This document shows, piece after piece, positions 40,376-56,709 of a DNA stretch of 64,000 nt. Position 1 is the first letter of the stretch. Each line of letters begins with the position of its first letter. The position numbers were made by a program, and so were the translations under genes. The DNA lies in contig OZ023262.1 of assembly GCA_964006375.1 (NCBI GenBank), positions 53,270,917 through 53,334,916 of the forward strand, in the 5' to 3' direction. Origin of the DNA: Tillus elongatus. Taxonomy: Eukaryota; Arthropoda; Insecta; Coleoptera; Cleridae. The notes under the pieces are model-generated. The model worked only from the letters and a program-made list of their open reading frames with translations. It was not told where the DNA came from and made no database searches.

Positions 40376-40503
40376 TTATGATGTTTTTAATGTTATTACC
40401 TAATTTTTTTCTTCAATTAAGACATTAGGTTTGGTAGATAGTATAATAAATATAAACACTTCTTCTCTGGCTTCACAAGTGCTTGTTTTCTTTCCTAGAA
40501 CAG

Positions 40504-40528
40504 GTTTCGCCGTTTACGGCATCGTCAG
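40504..40528 (-). ncRNA. hammerhead ribozyme core
   Basis: Minus strand: CTGACGA, T, GCCG-TAAA-CGGC (stem II), GAAAC. All core positions fit CUGANGA...GAAA. The downstream part is CCTGTTCTAGG; a GUC triplet is not seen, although GTT is possible in place. Stem I pairing is weak. It probably belongs to a solo PLE terminal repeat; the start of the window carries a related piece. Confidence 0.55.
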
Positions 40529-40689
40529 GCAGTAGAAAATTGAATTTATTTATAGGCGTGCATGACAAGTATAAAAATCCATTGCATCGTTAGCGTATCC
40601 AATTAAAAATTATTTAGAAATAAAATAACAATGACAGATGATCTCTTTAAAATGTCTACGTGGTGTCAATATTTAATATGAAAATAAAA

Positions 40690-41330
40690 TCAACTTATGT
40701 TGTGTTCTAATGTTGTCGAATCCTCACACCTAACATCCCTGAGTCCAACCGTACCTTTTATTAGCCTGAAACTTCCCTTGATGCCTACAACAACCACCAG
40801 AGACGCAGGTACCGACAGTGGCGCCCCTTTGACAGATGTCATCAAGCGGCAACAACGGAGAGAAGCAGCTACAAGAGGACCCAAGACTCGACCACTTCCT
40901 CGTCATCCAGCGTCCAGTAAGGTCGTGGCAAGACCGGCGGAACCGTGAATGGTACTTAGACACAGCCTAATAGTTGATTATGCTTTGGTCATGCCAAAGA
41001 TAACTTCGTCGTCGTCCGGCGGTCAGGGAGCATCATAGGAGGATCGCCTGACCCGCGGCACGTACTCAAGACATCGAAACCCACGGTTGTCACCTTGACA
41101 CGTGGTGAGGTCAGTGAACCTCGTTTTAAGAAGAACCAATCTTCCGACGAGTGACTGACCCGTGATTAGAAATCCCTTCAACCGCATCAACGCAATCCAC
41201 ATCTGACCTGACCTGACCTGGACACGTGAAACATCTTGGTCCCTTTGAACGACGCCCCCATCTACCAGCGACATCATCAACGTACTGGTTACGGCAACCT
41301 ATCCATCTCCAATCGTAAGTCACCTTTTAT
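40690..41330 (+). other. GC-richer block, possible LTR-element leader
   Basis: Noticeably less AT-rich than neighbours. TGGCGCCCC at 40819-40827 resembles a tRNA primer-binding site, and a strong donor-like GTAAGT follows caatc at 41315. Frames give no recognisable gag or pol. No second copy or clear LTR pair was found. Could be a host exon region, an LTR element leader or a unique repeat. Confidence 0.25.
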
Positions 41331-42020
41331 TGTATTGATCATTATTGGATCACAACTCACCCATTCATTTTGGTATGTAAATTTGTAACTTTTGTCATCT
41401 TAAATTGTTACTGTTTTACCACGTGTATTCATTCTAAATCTGCACCCACAAAGAACAATTCCTCTGGTCCTTCTCGAGGATATAAACGGGTAATTAGAAC
41501 GAGTATGCCAGTCTTTCTAAACTAATAATGCTAATTCACGCACTTTAGTTTAATCCAAATATTTAGTATTTCGCGCCAACACATTTAGTCTTTTTCTGAA
41601 CCATACATTTGGTTCTTCGAGCCGGATTAATTAGAACCAGCGCGATGTTTATGAGTTCATTGATTTATTCATTGTTTTAATAAGTGAGGAATTGTTGTAT
41701 GTGCAGATTTCGCGAAATTATGCAGTGCTAATTGTATACCAGTGTGCCCTTTCGTACTTCTTGTATTAACGATAAGACATGTGACCGCGTCCTTTGTTTT
41801 ATGTTTAACTCGTGCGCGTGGCTGAATTCTTAAGTCACTTGAAAGAATTGGATCTATTAATCTATTGTAACATTGTCATATGTTTTACAAATAATACTGT
41901 TGTTATCAACCACTTGCCCTTTCGAAGTTAATTGTTAATTTATTCCGTGAATAATTACAGATTAATTATTTCTCGTTTAGAAGTAGAATCGTTACACCCA
42001 GTTCACAATTATTGTTGTTC
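41331..42020. other. unassigned, weakly self-similar to 43250-43660
   Basis: Short phrases recur (for example cgtgcgcgtggctgaattctt against gtgcgtacatggctcatact, and the ends tgttacaccca/tgttacacctga). This suggests an old repeat into which the next A+B element inserted. No coding content. Confidence 0.35.
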
Positions 42021-42027
42021 TAATTTT

Positions 42028-43225
<1,198 letters not shown>

Positions 43226-43689
43226 ACTTTTTATTTTGTGTCTCGTGTCATATCCTTAGCAAAACACGCGGACGTATTTTGATGTGCCTAACAGTGTTGT
43301 GCGTACATGGCTCATACTTTATAGAATTTCTTAAATGGGGTTGATCATAATATGGTAATTATACATACAAATTCGATTATTTAAGGTTTTCTTTTAATGT
43401 CAATTTTTAATTTACGCTTGAAAAATAAAGAATTGTTATGTGTACAGTTGTTACACCTGATTTACAACTCTTGTTTCAATTTTGTTTTTTGTTTGTATTG
43501 GTTTGTCTCGTTATATTCTTGTTGAAAACACGCTGACCAGGTTTTGTTCTGCTTCGCATTTTAAACACCTGGCTCATGTACTATCGAATTAATTAAATGC
43601 GTTTGTCATATTACGGTGATAATACTTAATACTTTATTATTTAGAGTTTGTTTTTGTTAATCTTAACCTTCAACTTACCTCCTTCCTAC

Positions 43690-44310
43690 GTAAAGTTGGT
43701 TTAATACGCCCCTGGTGACAATTCTAATCTCTTCCTTACTGTTTACATAGGCAAGTATACTAAACATCCTAACAACTTCTAGCCGGTATTGTTAACCTTT
43801 AGATATACTTTTACGGTGTCGATACAGCTTACCTAATACACTCCTGGTGACAATTAGAATATCTTTGTTATTGTTCACACATCCTAACAACTTCCAACCG
43901 GTATTGTTCACCTTTAGATATACTTTTATAGCGTCGATACAGCTTATCTAATACGCTCCTATTTATAATTTAAATTTCTTTAATATTGTTTACATAAGCA
44001 TATTTACTAGACATTCTAACAACTTCTGGCCGGTATTGTTTACCTATAGATATACTTTTACGGCGTCGATACACCTTATCTAATACGCTGCTGGTGACAA
44101 TTAGAATCTCTTCATTATTGTTTACATACGCAGGTATACTACACACCCAAAAAACTTCTAGCCGGTATTGTTCACCTTTAGACATACTTTTACGGTGTCG
44201 ATACAGCTTATCTAATACGCCACTGGCGACAATTAGAATCTCTTCGTTATTGTTTACATATGCAGGGATAGTACACATCCTAACAACTTCTAGCCGGTAT
44301 TGGCAAATGG
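43690..44310. repeat. 132-bp minisatellite, five units
   Basis: The anchor agccggtatt recurs at 43781, 43896, 44028, 44160 and 44292. The spacings are 115, 132, 132 and 132, so one unit has a 17-bp deletion. Each unit also holds ttactgtttacataggcaag-like and gtgtcgatacagctta phrases. Because 132 is a multiple of three, a minus-strand frame (44317-43970) stays open with a 44-residue period; I see no evidence that it is translated. Confidence 0.9.
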
Positions 44311-44319
44311 CCCACAATT

Positions 44320-45036
44320 TTAACAGTACCTGTGATAATCTAGTTAGCTCTGTACGCGATACACCTAAATTTCTGTAGCACTATAATAAATAGCAGGTAT
44401 AATAATTAAATTACGCATTTATCCCGAATTCTGTGCTTTTTCAAATAATAACCGCCAATGACTCTTGAAAACCCAATTTTGGGTATAGGGAATGCTGACA
44501 CAATTTTAAAGAGGACCTTCAAATGCATTTTACAAAAACATAAAATACAGGGTGTTCCATTTAAAATAAGCGAGTTTTGTTTTAATTCTAAATCCTACGA
44601 AATCCAGATACAAACCACCCTGTATATGAAATATTTTTTCTTCGACATCGTATCGGAACTTAGTTATCCTGTTATGCATGAGGCAAAAAATATTTGTCAA
44701 CATATTCACATGAAGTGAAATTACTTTTATTAAACCAGCCTTCTTGTGTAGAGAAGTAAAAAAATTAAATATCTTGAAAACAGTAGAAGATAAGGACCGG
44801 GTTTCCTCATAAAAGTCGACCTAGAATTAACTGGGCATTTCAAAAATATAATAATATTTAGGGTGTTTCATTTAAAATAGATAAGGTAGCATCTGTTTCC
44901 GGTATAAGCGGAAATCTGCCATTTTTGATGTTATTTGCTTCAAATAAACCATCACTGAAAACCCATACACACACATTTTCAGCGCTCAAATATGCATATT
45001 TTGGAAAATAATCTAATAGTTTCCTCAACTTGGGAG

Positions 45037-45040
<4 letters not shown>
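44320..45040. other. unassigned with transposon-end-like phrases
   Basis: tacagggtgttccatttaaa at 44547, an opposed accaccctgtatatg at 44615 and agggtgtttcatttaaaata at 44860 resemble the ends of small DNA transposons. I cannot define a complete element. Confidence 0.35.

Positions 45041-45121
<81 letters not shown>
45041..45121. repeat. (TA)n microsatellite
   Basis: About 40 units preceded by gggagaccctatatata, a transposon-end-like phrase. Not flanked by module A. Confidence 0.95.
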
Positions 45122-45124
<3 letters not shown>

Positions 45125-45239
45125 CTCATAATATAATATATTTCTAAAAAACACGATGCTCGACTGTTTTTTAATTTCTATCGTAATCAGCGCAAATACA
45201 CACATTTCTTAATTCAACTATCACGTGACTCCAATAAAG

Positions 45240-45532
45240 CGAAGTTAGCAAAAGTGCTGACTTAAGTTTGAACAGCCTGTATAATCCTACATTACTCTGC
45301 CAATTAACCTACTTCCTATCTCTCTTAATAATAAAGATTAGTCAATCAAGACTTGTGCGGGGGGAGCTTAGACACACAAATAGACAAAAGACACCACCCA
45401 TTACTCATCAGAAGACTGCCTTTTCACATTCGAGTAAAAATCCGACTGTCTGAATACGGGACTTGAACCTGTGACCCCCTAGTCCAATTCTTGAGATTAC
45501 TCGCCACGCGAACTGAGCTATTTGGCCTGTAT
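45240..45532 (-). mobile_element. tRNA-derived SINE, third family
   Basis: Minus strand from about 45530: GGCCAAATAGCTCAGTTCGC (A box), long arm, CACAGGTTCAAGTCCCG (B box, near 45465), then a body with no coding content down to about 45240. No clear second copy or target duplication was found, so the left border is approximate. Confidence 0.6.
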
Positions 45533-45534
45533 TT

Positions 45535-46868
<1,334 letters not shown>

Positions 46869-47335
46869 AATTTTATTATATATAATAATAAAGGAACAAT
46901 CTAACTGGTATAAAAAATATAAGGCATTGTCAGTGTAAGGCATTATACATATCAAGATTTAAGGTCTATTACATAATAACTAATAAATTATTAAACAATT
47001 TAAGTAATACAGCAAGTTTATTAGTTCTTCGAACTGTTGTCACTTCACTAACTATTAGCATAGACACTTCGGATTTTCGGCACGATGTTGCTTTCTTTAA
47101 ATAAGAGGTGTCACACTAACTTTCTTTGTGAGTAAAACTATACCGTCTAATTTATTTTATAAATATAAAATTAAACTTGAGTGCGAGCGTGCGGATGTGT
47201 GTGTGCGGAGAAAGGATTGGCATTGGAAGGTTATTAATTATCCACAGACTAAATTTAACATAAATATATTTAAACAGATCTAATCATATGCTTAGGAAAT
47301 ATAAGGTAAGCTGCTTTATGTATCACAAATTTATG
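46869..47335. other. unassigned sequence
   Basis: AT-rich, no recognised content. A module B end (47345-47370) follows immediately before the next A copy. Confidence 0.4.
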
Positions 47336-47377
47336 AAGATTCCCCACTACAACGCACTTGTTGTGTCCCGACTTTTT

Positions 47378-49666
<2,289 letters not shown>

Positions 49667-50163
49667 ACTTTTTATTATTCGGCTGTATTTGTATGTATGT
49701 ATGTCATAAAAATAAATGTTTTTGTAATTAAAAATGTTATTTTCCTGATATATTATTTTTATAGGTACCTACCTACGACCTACTTTTATTTGGGTTCCAG
49801 GGACCCATGATCCGAAACTGTGAAATTATAAAGTACCTACTTACATCCTTGCATTAGGTTTAAATTAATCTTATTAACATTTTCTGAATGAAAACTTCAA
49901 ATCTTCTCGAACAACCTGGTCCCCTTATGATGGCTAACGAATTTCTCCATAAGTTATCCACCAAAGATATCCCACCAATTTTATCTAAAACTAAAATGAA
50001 CTTTGGGTATTGGCTTAAAGCCTCACCACAACGCCCCCTTTACAATTAAGTACAAACTACCCCATCATATCTTAACTTAACTAATTTTGTGGCTTACTAT
50101 ACAAATCAAAACTAACAAAGCAAAATCAAGAATTAACTAAATCACAATAAAACCATCTGGTGT
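49667..50163. other. unassigned sequence
   Basis: No recognised element. AT-rich. Confidence 0.4.
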
Positions 50164-51390
<1,227 letters not shown>

Positions 51391-51399
51391 ACGTTTTTT

Positions 51400-51600
51400 G
51401 TATCTCTTTTCCAGACAATAAAATAAAACTTAAAACAAACAAAAATAACAACATATATGTAAATTTAAACTGTTAGATATATTTATACAAATATGCACTA
51501 ACTTGTAAAAATCATACTATACTTAAAGGCATGGGGCTAACCCCTAAAATGTAATGTATATAATTTATTATCAATAAAGAGTTGTTATTATTATTATTAT
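51400..51600 (+). repeat. LINE 3' end with (TTA)n tail
   Basis: The segment ggcatggggctaacccctaa followed by aataaagagttg and (TTA)n (51585-51600) looks like the 3' UTR and simple tail of a CR1/RTE-like LINE. No coding part is attached. Confidence 0.45.
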
Positions 51601-51870
51601 AGATGTGTTCTCGCTGTAATTATTATACCGTACTGATGAGCTCTAATTAGAGCGAAACCTACCTAGCCTTACATACTTTGTCGCTATCTTAGGGTAGAAA
51701 TGGGCCAGGGCTGACAATTTACAAAATATTTAGGTGGTTGTACACAGTCTCTATTTTATGTGTTAATTGGAGTTGTCCTGACAACATATTACCTGATTCC
51801 GCACCGAGATGGCGACCCTGCCGTACATCTCACAATGTTGTACTTGTTACTTGTCAAAAACTACAATCAT
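51601..51870 (+). mobile_element. short hammerhead-bearing element, copy 1
   Basis: Holds a hammerhead core at 51633-51658. The body (agccttacatactttg, gtagaaatgggccagggctg, acacagtctctattttatgt, gattccgcaccgagatggcg) recurs on the minus strand at 54968-55232. The TGGCGACC phrase (51809) resembles an LTR-element primer-binding site. No coding capacity. It is reminiscent of retrozymes, small non-autonomous retroelements with hammerheads; this is inference. Confidence 0.55.
51628..51658 (+). ncRNA. hammerhead ribozyme core, second type
   Basis: CCGTA (5' stem I candidate), CTGATGA (51633-51639), GCTCT-AATT-AGAGC (stem II, five pairs), GAAAC (51654-51658). This is an exact core match. The expected GTC and the TACGG partner of stem I are not adjacent; the sister copy near 55165 (plus reading) has AAACCGGTCTACGG. 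So in this copy the cleavage-site side appears lost. Confidence 0.65.
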
Positions 51871-52407
51871 GGAACAATTTAAAAGAATTGAAATATAGAA
51901 TTCTTAGTCATGCCTACCTATTGAGTAGAAAGAAAACAAAATGTCAAATAATTCTCTTAGGGCAAATCGAAAGTATGAACAAGTAAAATAAAACTACAAG
52001 AATATCTTAAACAAAACACATTTAAGTCATGCAAATGGGTAAATAATGTAGGAAATACGTATAAAAATAAAATTAATGCAAAACTTACATTGAAACGATG
52101 TAAATTAAGAGATAAACACAGGTCTTTCATAAATTGTCTAACAAACAGCTACAGCTATTCTACAACAAAACACCAACCACCTTCTACTTTTCATGAACGT
52201 TGGTCTTTACCTTATCGAACATTTGACCACAGTTTTAACACAACAAAATACGGAAACGCACACACAGAACGACTATTATCAGCAGCAACAGGAATCGAAC
52301 GAAAAATGACGTTTCGGTAGGTGACAGAACACAGAGCGTGAACGTTTAAAGCACGCGACAAACACCCCACTGAAGTCGCGGTATCGACGGCACTACACCT
52401 TGTACTC
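51871..52407. other. unassigned sequence
   Basis: No recognised protein or repeat. Moderately AT-rich with several short frames. Confidence 0.35.
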
Positions 52408-52641
52408 TTGTCAAGCGTTTCTATGATTAGCACCATAAAATGTGGGGACAATTACACGGGTTATTTACACTTAAATTTACTGCCAGATGCTGGGGAACGA
52501 ATTAGAAAGCGCCTTGAGCTCAATCGAGATGGGAATATTATTGTAAAAGATCAGGTAGAAATATGCGAAAAAGAGGAACACCTGGAAGCAGATGTTCTCA
52601 GGTTCTTGCACTTCAAGAGGCAGGCGCGTCACACTAGTTGA
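52408..52641 (+). other. unidentified open frame
   Basis: 78 codons, MSSVSMISTIKCGDNYTG to KRQARHTS, with a charged middle (GERIRKRLELNRDGNIIVKD). Base composition is closer to coding than the flanks. No family, splice sites or repeat recognised; could be chance or part of an unknown retroelement. Confidence 0.2.
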
Positions 52642-53210
52642 CAGAACGGACAACGCACCTGTCTAACCCCAAAGAACAGAACTTGAACGTACGAAGGATA
52701 GGACGATGAGAACTGTATCAGAGGAACTTTTCTTTACGTACACGGGGCTACGCACGCCACGTGTGCAGGGTCGGACTGGTGTATAAGAGAAGACTGGTAG
52801 TTACTCGGGAATGCGTCGCGGCGGTTGAATGACCGAGAAGAACAGTACAGCGTCGCGGCGGTGATTTGGGAGACAGCACAACTTCTTACTGGTCCTCGCA
52901 TATAAAAAGAACATAAATTCAAAGAAAAAAACTATGTATATTTAAAAAAAAATTCATGGGCGGGGTCTTATGCTCCGTCTCTGACCCAAACTTATAATGA
53001 ATAGCTAGGAAGAATGAATTATTTACGTTTTTCAACATAATCTCCCCCTTAACACAATTTCCTCAACGATAGCGATGCTCTAAATATTTTACAGATTATA
53101 CCTATAAAACAAGTTTTTCCTACTTCTTCAAACCATTCATTTAGAGCCATAGTTTTTTGATTTGGAAACAGTCTTTGGTTGGTGCCAGATCTGGCGAATA
53201 AAGTTGATAG
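52642..53210. other. unassigned sequence
   Basis: A GC-richer part to about 52900, then AT-rich. Nothing recognised. Confidence 0.35.
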
Positions 53211-53214
53211 TTCC

Positions 53215-53700
53215 AGAATTGGTAAATTTGCAGATTAGCTCCTGAACGCTTTTGAAAAAATTGTTTTCAGAAACATTACTAGTACCCCCCTGGATGCATA
53301 AACCACAAGAAAAATTTCTTGTTCACACCCCCCAAGGAAGTTACGGGACAGGGAGTGAATAGGGGTTTTGGGGGGTGTTGTACGTAGTAAAAAGGAAATA
53401 TGAGCAGAAAATGCGAAGAAAACTGCTTGAAAGCTGTTTATTTGAAGCCATATCCCCATTAAACCCTGCCTACCCCGCACAACACCCCTATCCGCCGCAG
53501 GTCACCTAACTTCCTTGGGGGGTATGAACAAGAAGTTTTTCTTGTGGTTTATGCAACGAGGGTGGGTGTATGCACACGAGAGGGGAAGGAAAATGCCTAC
53601 AAAGAAGCAGACCTCCTGGTCCCATAACTTCCTTGGGGGGTGTGAACAAGAAATTTTCCTTGGGGTTTGTGGATCGAGGGAGGGTCTAGGCAGTAAAATA
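53215..53700. repeat. GC-rich repeat fragment
   Basis: Contains ggtaaatttgcagattagct, cccccaaggaagttacggga and its inverted partners (ttccttggggggtatgaac, ttccttggggggtgtgaac). It matches the foldback at 48430-49245 with a shorter centre. Confidence 0.75.
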
Positions 53701-53714
53701 TATACAATATATTA

Positions 53715-54030
53715 CTCAAGTTTTAACGAAAAAATGTAAACTTTCACCAAATCACTCCCCATTCATCTCCTAGTCCCTGGAGCGATTTTATCCAAAAACA
53801 ACCCGTTTGTCGGGTGCCAACTGTATACCAAAATTGAAGACGATATCTCAATTTGTTCTAAAGTTATCGTGGCTACAGACAGACATACATACCGACAGAC
53901 AAAGAATTTTCGTTTCCAAATTATGTTTTTAACACGTTTTTGACACTTCTGACGACGTTTAGGCGAAAATTTTTTTAAAACTTTTGTCGTCGATGCCATT
54001 ACTTCCACACGTTGTGACGATGTGGAAGTA
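53715..54030 (+). repeat. repeat C copy with terminal hairpin
   Basis: caatatattactcaagtttt, accaaaattgaagacgatat and the tandem-like gacagacatacataccgaca phrase match 63115-63450. Ends in the hairpin ACTTCCACA (54001) ... TGTGGAAGT (54029), conserved with 63420-63448, followed by unrelated flanks. The hairpin therefore marks one end of the family. Confidence 0.75.
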
Positions 54031-54122
54031 AAAATGATTTAACGATGAGTGAGGATTGGAACTTGTGATGAGCACTGATAAGTACAATTTGGAGAACCCA
54101 ATTCATCACAACGCAGTTTTTA

Positions 54123-54165
54123 GACCTGACGATCGTTTCGCTAACAAAGTTAGCATCATCAGAGG
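54123..54165 (-). ncRNA. hammerhead ribozyme, minimal PLE type
   Basis: Minus strand: CCT (stem I), CTGATGA (core), T, GCTAAC-TTT-GTTAGC (stem II, six pairs), GAAAC, loop GATC, GTC (cleavage after C), AGG (stem I partner). The very short stem III with a four-base loop is the known minimal form of Penelope hammerheads. Every catalytic position is consensus. The single T between core and stem II is the only deviation. It is the best ribozyme candidate in the window. Confidence 0.88.
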
Positions 54166-54229
54166 AATGAATAAACCAAGTGAATAAAAACTACAACTCC
54201 TATTTATAGTTAGTTGCCAATCAGTTGCG

Positions 54230-56330
54230 AACAGCGTCCTCTACAGGTATACAGACAGACCCCACTGTTGAGTCGTAAATTCCTGTAATTAAAATGGCAT
54301 ACCTGCTTTTGTAAAACTGTCGTGAGCATCTAACTGTCGCAACTGCCTGACATTTTTGATTAACTTGAGATTTTATTTATCTACATGATAATTATTATCC
54401 CAAATATGCTGAGCAATACATGACTTGTCAATAGTGTCATATCTCAGTTGCGCTCAATGTTCTTTAAATCTAGTTATTTTAGTTTACCCAACATATTTAA
54501 GTTTACGATCCTTACAACTATTTCATAGATTCCCGACACTTCTGAGGTTTTATCTTTATCCTTTGGGTTACCCAGCAAATTTTGTAATATATTTTCTGTA
54601 GAAAATGTTCGCTGTAAATTGGCATTTTTTGAAAATGCTATTAAAACCTCTCGTCATTCGCGGAACAAATGGTAAACAGACAACAGTTTTGTCTGGTTTA
54701 TCTTTTCTGAAAGTCGTAGATTCCGCTAACATTGTTTTTGTTTTATGTTTATTGCCTAATTCTTCTATTAAGCAGACACCATGATACTTAGCTACATTTT
54801 TAATATATTCAAGTTATCTGTTGTATCTTTCCCTACTTAAGGGAAACTGAATTAATCTATGAACCAGAAAACTATGGTGTGAATCAATATAAATGCAACT
54901 CACAGTAGTGGTTTCCTTTCTGTGGATGTCAAATTCTAAAGTGTAACAATTTTTGATGACTAAGTGAGATATAAGACGCGAAGCACGTGTCGCCACCTCG
55001 TTGCGGAACCAAGTAGTATGTTGTCACGGCAGCTCCAAATAACACAGAGTGTTAAAAACTAGAGACTGTATACAACTAACTAACAATTTACTAAATTGTC
55101 AGCCCTGGCCGATTTCTACCCTAATATAGGGACAAAATATGTAAGGCTAGATGCATTCTCACCACAATTAGAACCGAGCTAAACCGGTCTACGGTTCTAA
55201 TTGTGGTGAGGATGCATCTAGACTTACACATTTTTGATGACTAATACATCAAGAAAAAATAATTGGTTATCAATTTCTATTTAATGGGTGAATAATGGGG
55301 TCAAATTTACTGTTCAATTTGTCAATAAAATCATCTACTTTGTATACATTTGTATTGACCACTGCAAAAACATCGTCGCCATAACGCAACCATACGCTAA
55401 ACAGTCATTTTCATTTGCTAGGTCTATTTCAAATGTAAACATGAAAACGTCTACAATTGGGAAAAGAGGGTTGCCCATTGATGTCCATGGGTTTCTTCAA
55501 AAAATTCATTATTAAATTGAAAAATATTCTGATTCATACAAAGATTTGTTAAATTAATATATTCTTTGCAGACCTCTTCATATATGTTGTTCATTTTTAA
55601 TAAATGTTCTAAATACGTTAGCGTTTCTTTTATGGCAACACTGGGAAACAACGAGGTCATATCAAACGACATTAAAACCTCGCCTTCAACCAATTTATTA
55701 TTTTTAACTTCATGAATAAATTCAAGTGAATCTGAACCTTAAAAACTTTTTTGTTTGATAGGCAAGCCCATAAATTCATATGTTAACGATTTAGCTATAT
55801 TTTATGTCGGGGAATCTATAGCTGAAACAATAAATAGGTCTCACCGATTTTTCGGGTTTATGGATTTTTGGGAGACAATAGTTTTTAGCAACTTTAAGAT
55901 TTGAAACTTGTAACTTTTTCCGCAAATCTTTTGCAATGAGGTTATGACATCTCTTTAAATTGTTTTTACTTTCGGAAATCGTTTTTGAAAGAGGGTGTCT
56001 ATTTAGCTTTTTTATACGGTTCTGATTCTATTGCGTCATATACATACATTATTTCTCTCGCAGTCGTTTAACCATATTTATTCGATTAACATTTTTGGTA
56101 TTAATGGGCTTATTTTCATTAAAATTTTTAGTTATTTTATCTTTACATGCTTGTCTAATAAGGTTTTTTGAAGGCTCAGGTAATAACATCTAATAGATCG
56201 TCCTTTTGTGACTGCAAACCGAATTTTGGCCCTTTATTTAAAAGGTCGATCCCATTTTTATTAGGCGTCCGCGAAGAATGGTTTTCTACGAGGTCAACTT
56301 TCTGAGGAGAAGTTTTTTAATTTTTAATTT
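54230..56330 (-). pseudogene. PLE RT and GIY-YIG polyprotein
   Basis: In shifting frames: LIRQACKDKITKNFNENKP and KRLREK (near 56150-56050), NYCLPKIHKPEKSVRPI (fingers, 55890), LMSFDMTSLFPSVAIKETL (motif A, 55680), NNEFFEETHG (55510, motif B), RYGDDVFAVV (motif C, catalytic YGDD kept, 55380), HRKETTTVSCIYIDSHH (thumb, 54920), VPRMTRGF (54660), SGIYEI then KDRKLKYVG (GIY-YVG, 54530-54480), AQHIWDNNYHVDK and VRQLRQLDAHDSF (54400-54330). Many frameshifts, so not functional. The residue inventory shows that both enzyme domains were once complete. Confidence 0.85.
54954..55245 (-). mobile_element. short hammerhead-family element, copy 2, with TSD
   Basis: Inserted in the PLE RT: atttttgatgactaa appears at both ends (about 54954-54968 and 55231-55245), a target duplication of about 15 bp. 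The body matches 51640-51870 in reverse. In place of the clean core there is a near-perfect hairpin (about 55136-55230; arms ctagatgcat...cacaattagaaccg) whose loop reads AAACCGGTC on plus. No coding capacity. Confidence 0.75.
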
Positions 56331-56359
56331 CATATTTTACAATCTGTTTTAATTTACTG

Positions 56360-56467
<108 letters not shown>

Positions 56468-56591
56468 TGATCTTTTTAAATAACTTAGCGTTGATTACCA
56501 CAAACATGTTCCTCTAAACATTGCACCATTCCTGATATTCAAAATTATCTGACTTAAAGGTTAACTTTTTATAAAAACTGTATGCTTCTAT

Positions 56592-56621
56592 TAGCGAATT
56601 TTTTTTTAAAAAAGATCTTTG

Positions 56622-56709
<88 letters not shown>

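Noticed and set aside
43690..44310. Tandem units considered as a CRISPR-like array
   Set aside because: Units are 132 bp and similar throughout; there are no short repeats with variable spacers, and the DNA is eukaryotic.
52240..52330. Possible hammerhead or PLE trace around atcagcagcaacaggaatcg
   Set aside because: No CTGATGA-stem-GAAAC order on either strand and no PLE coding similarity nearby.
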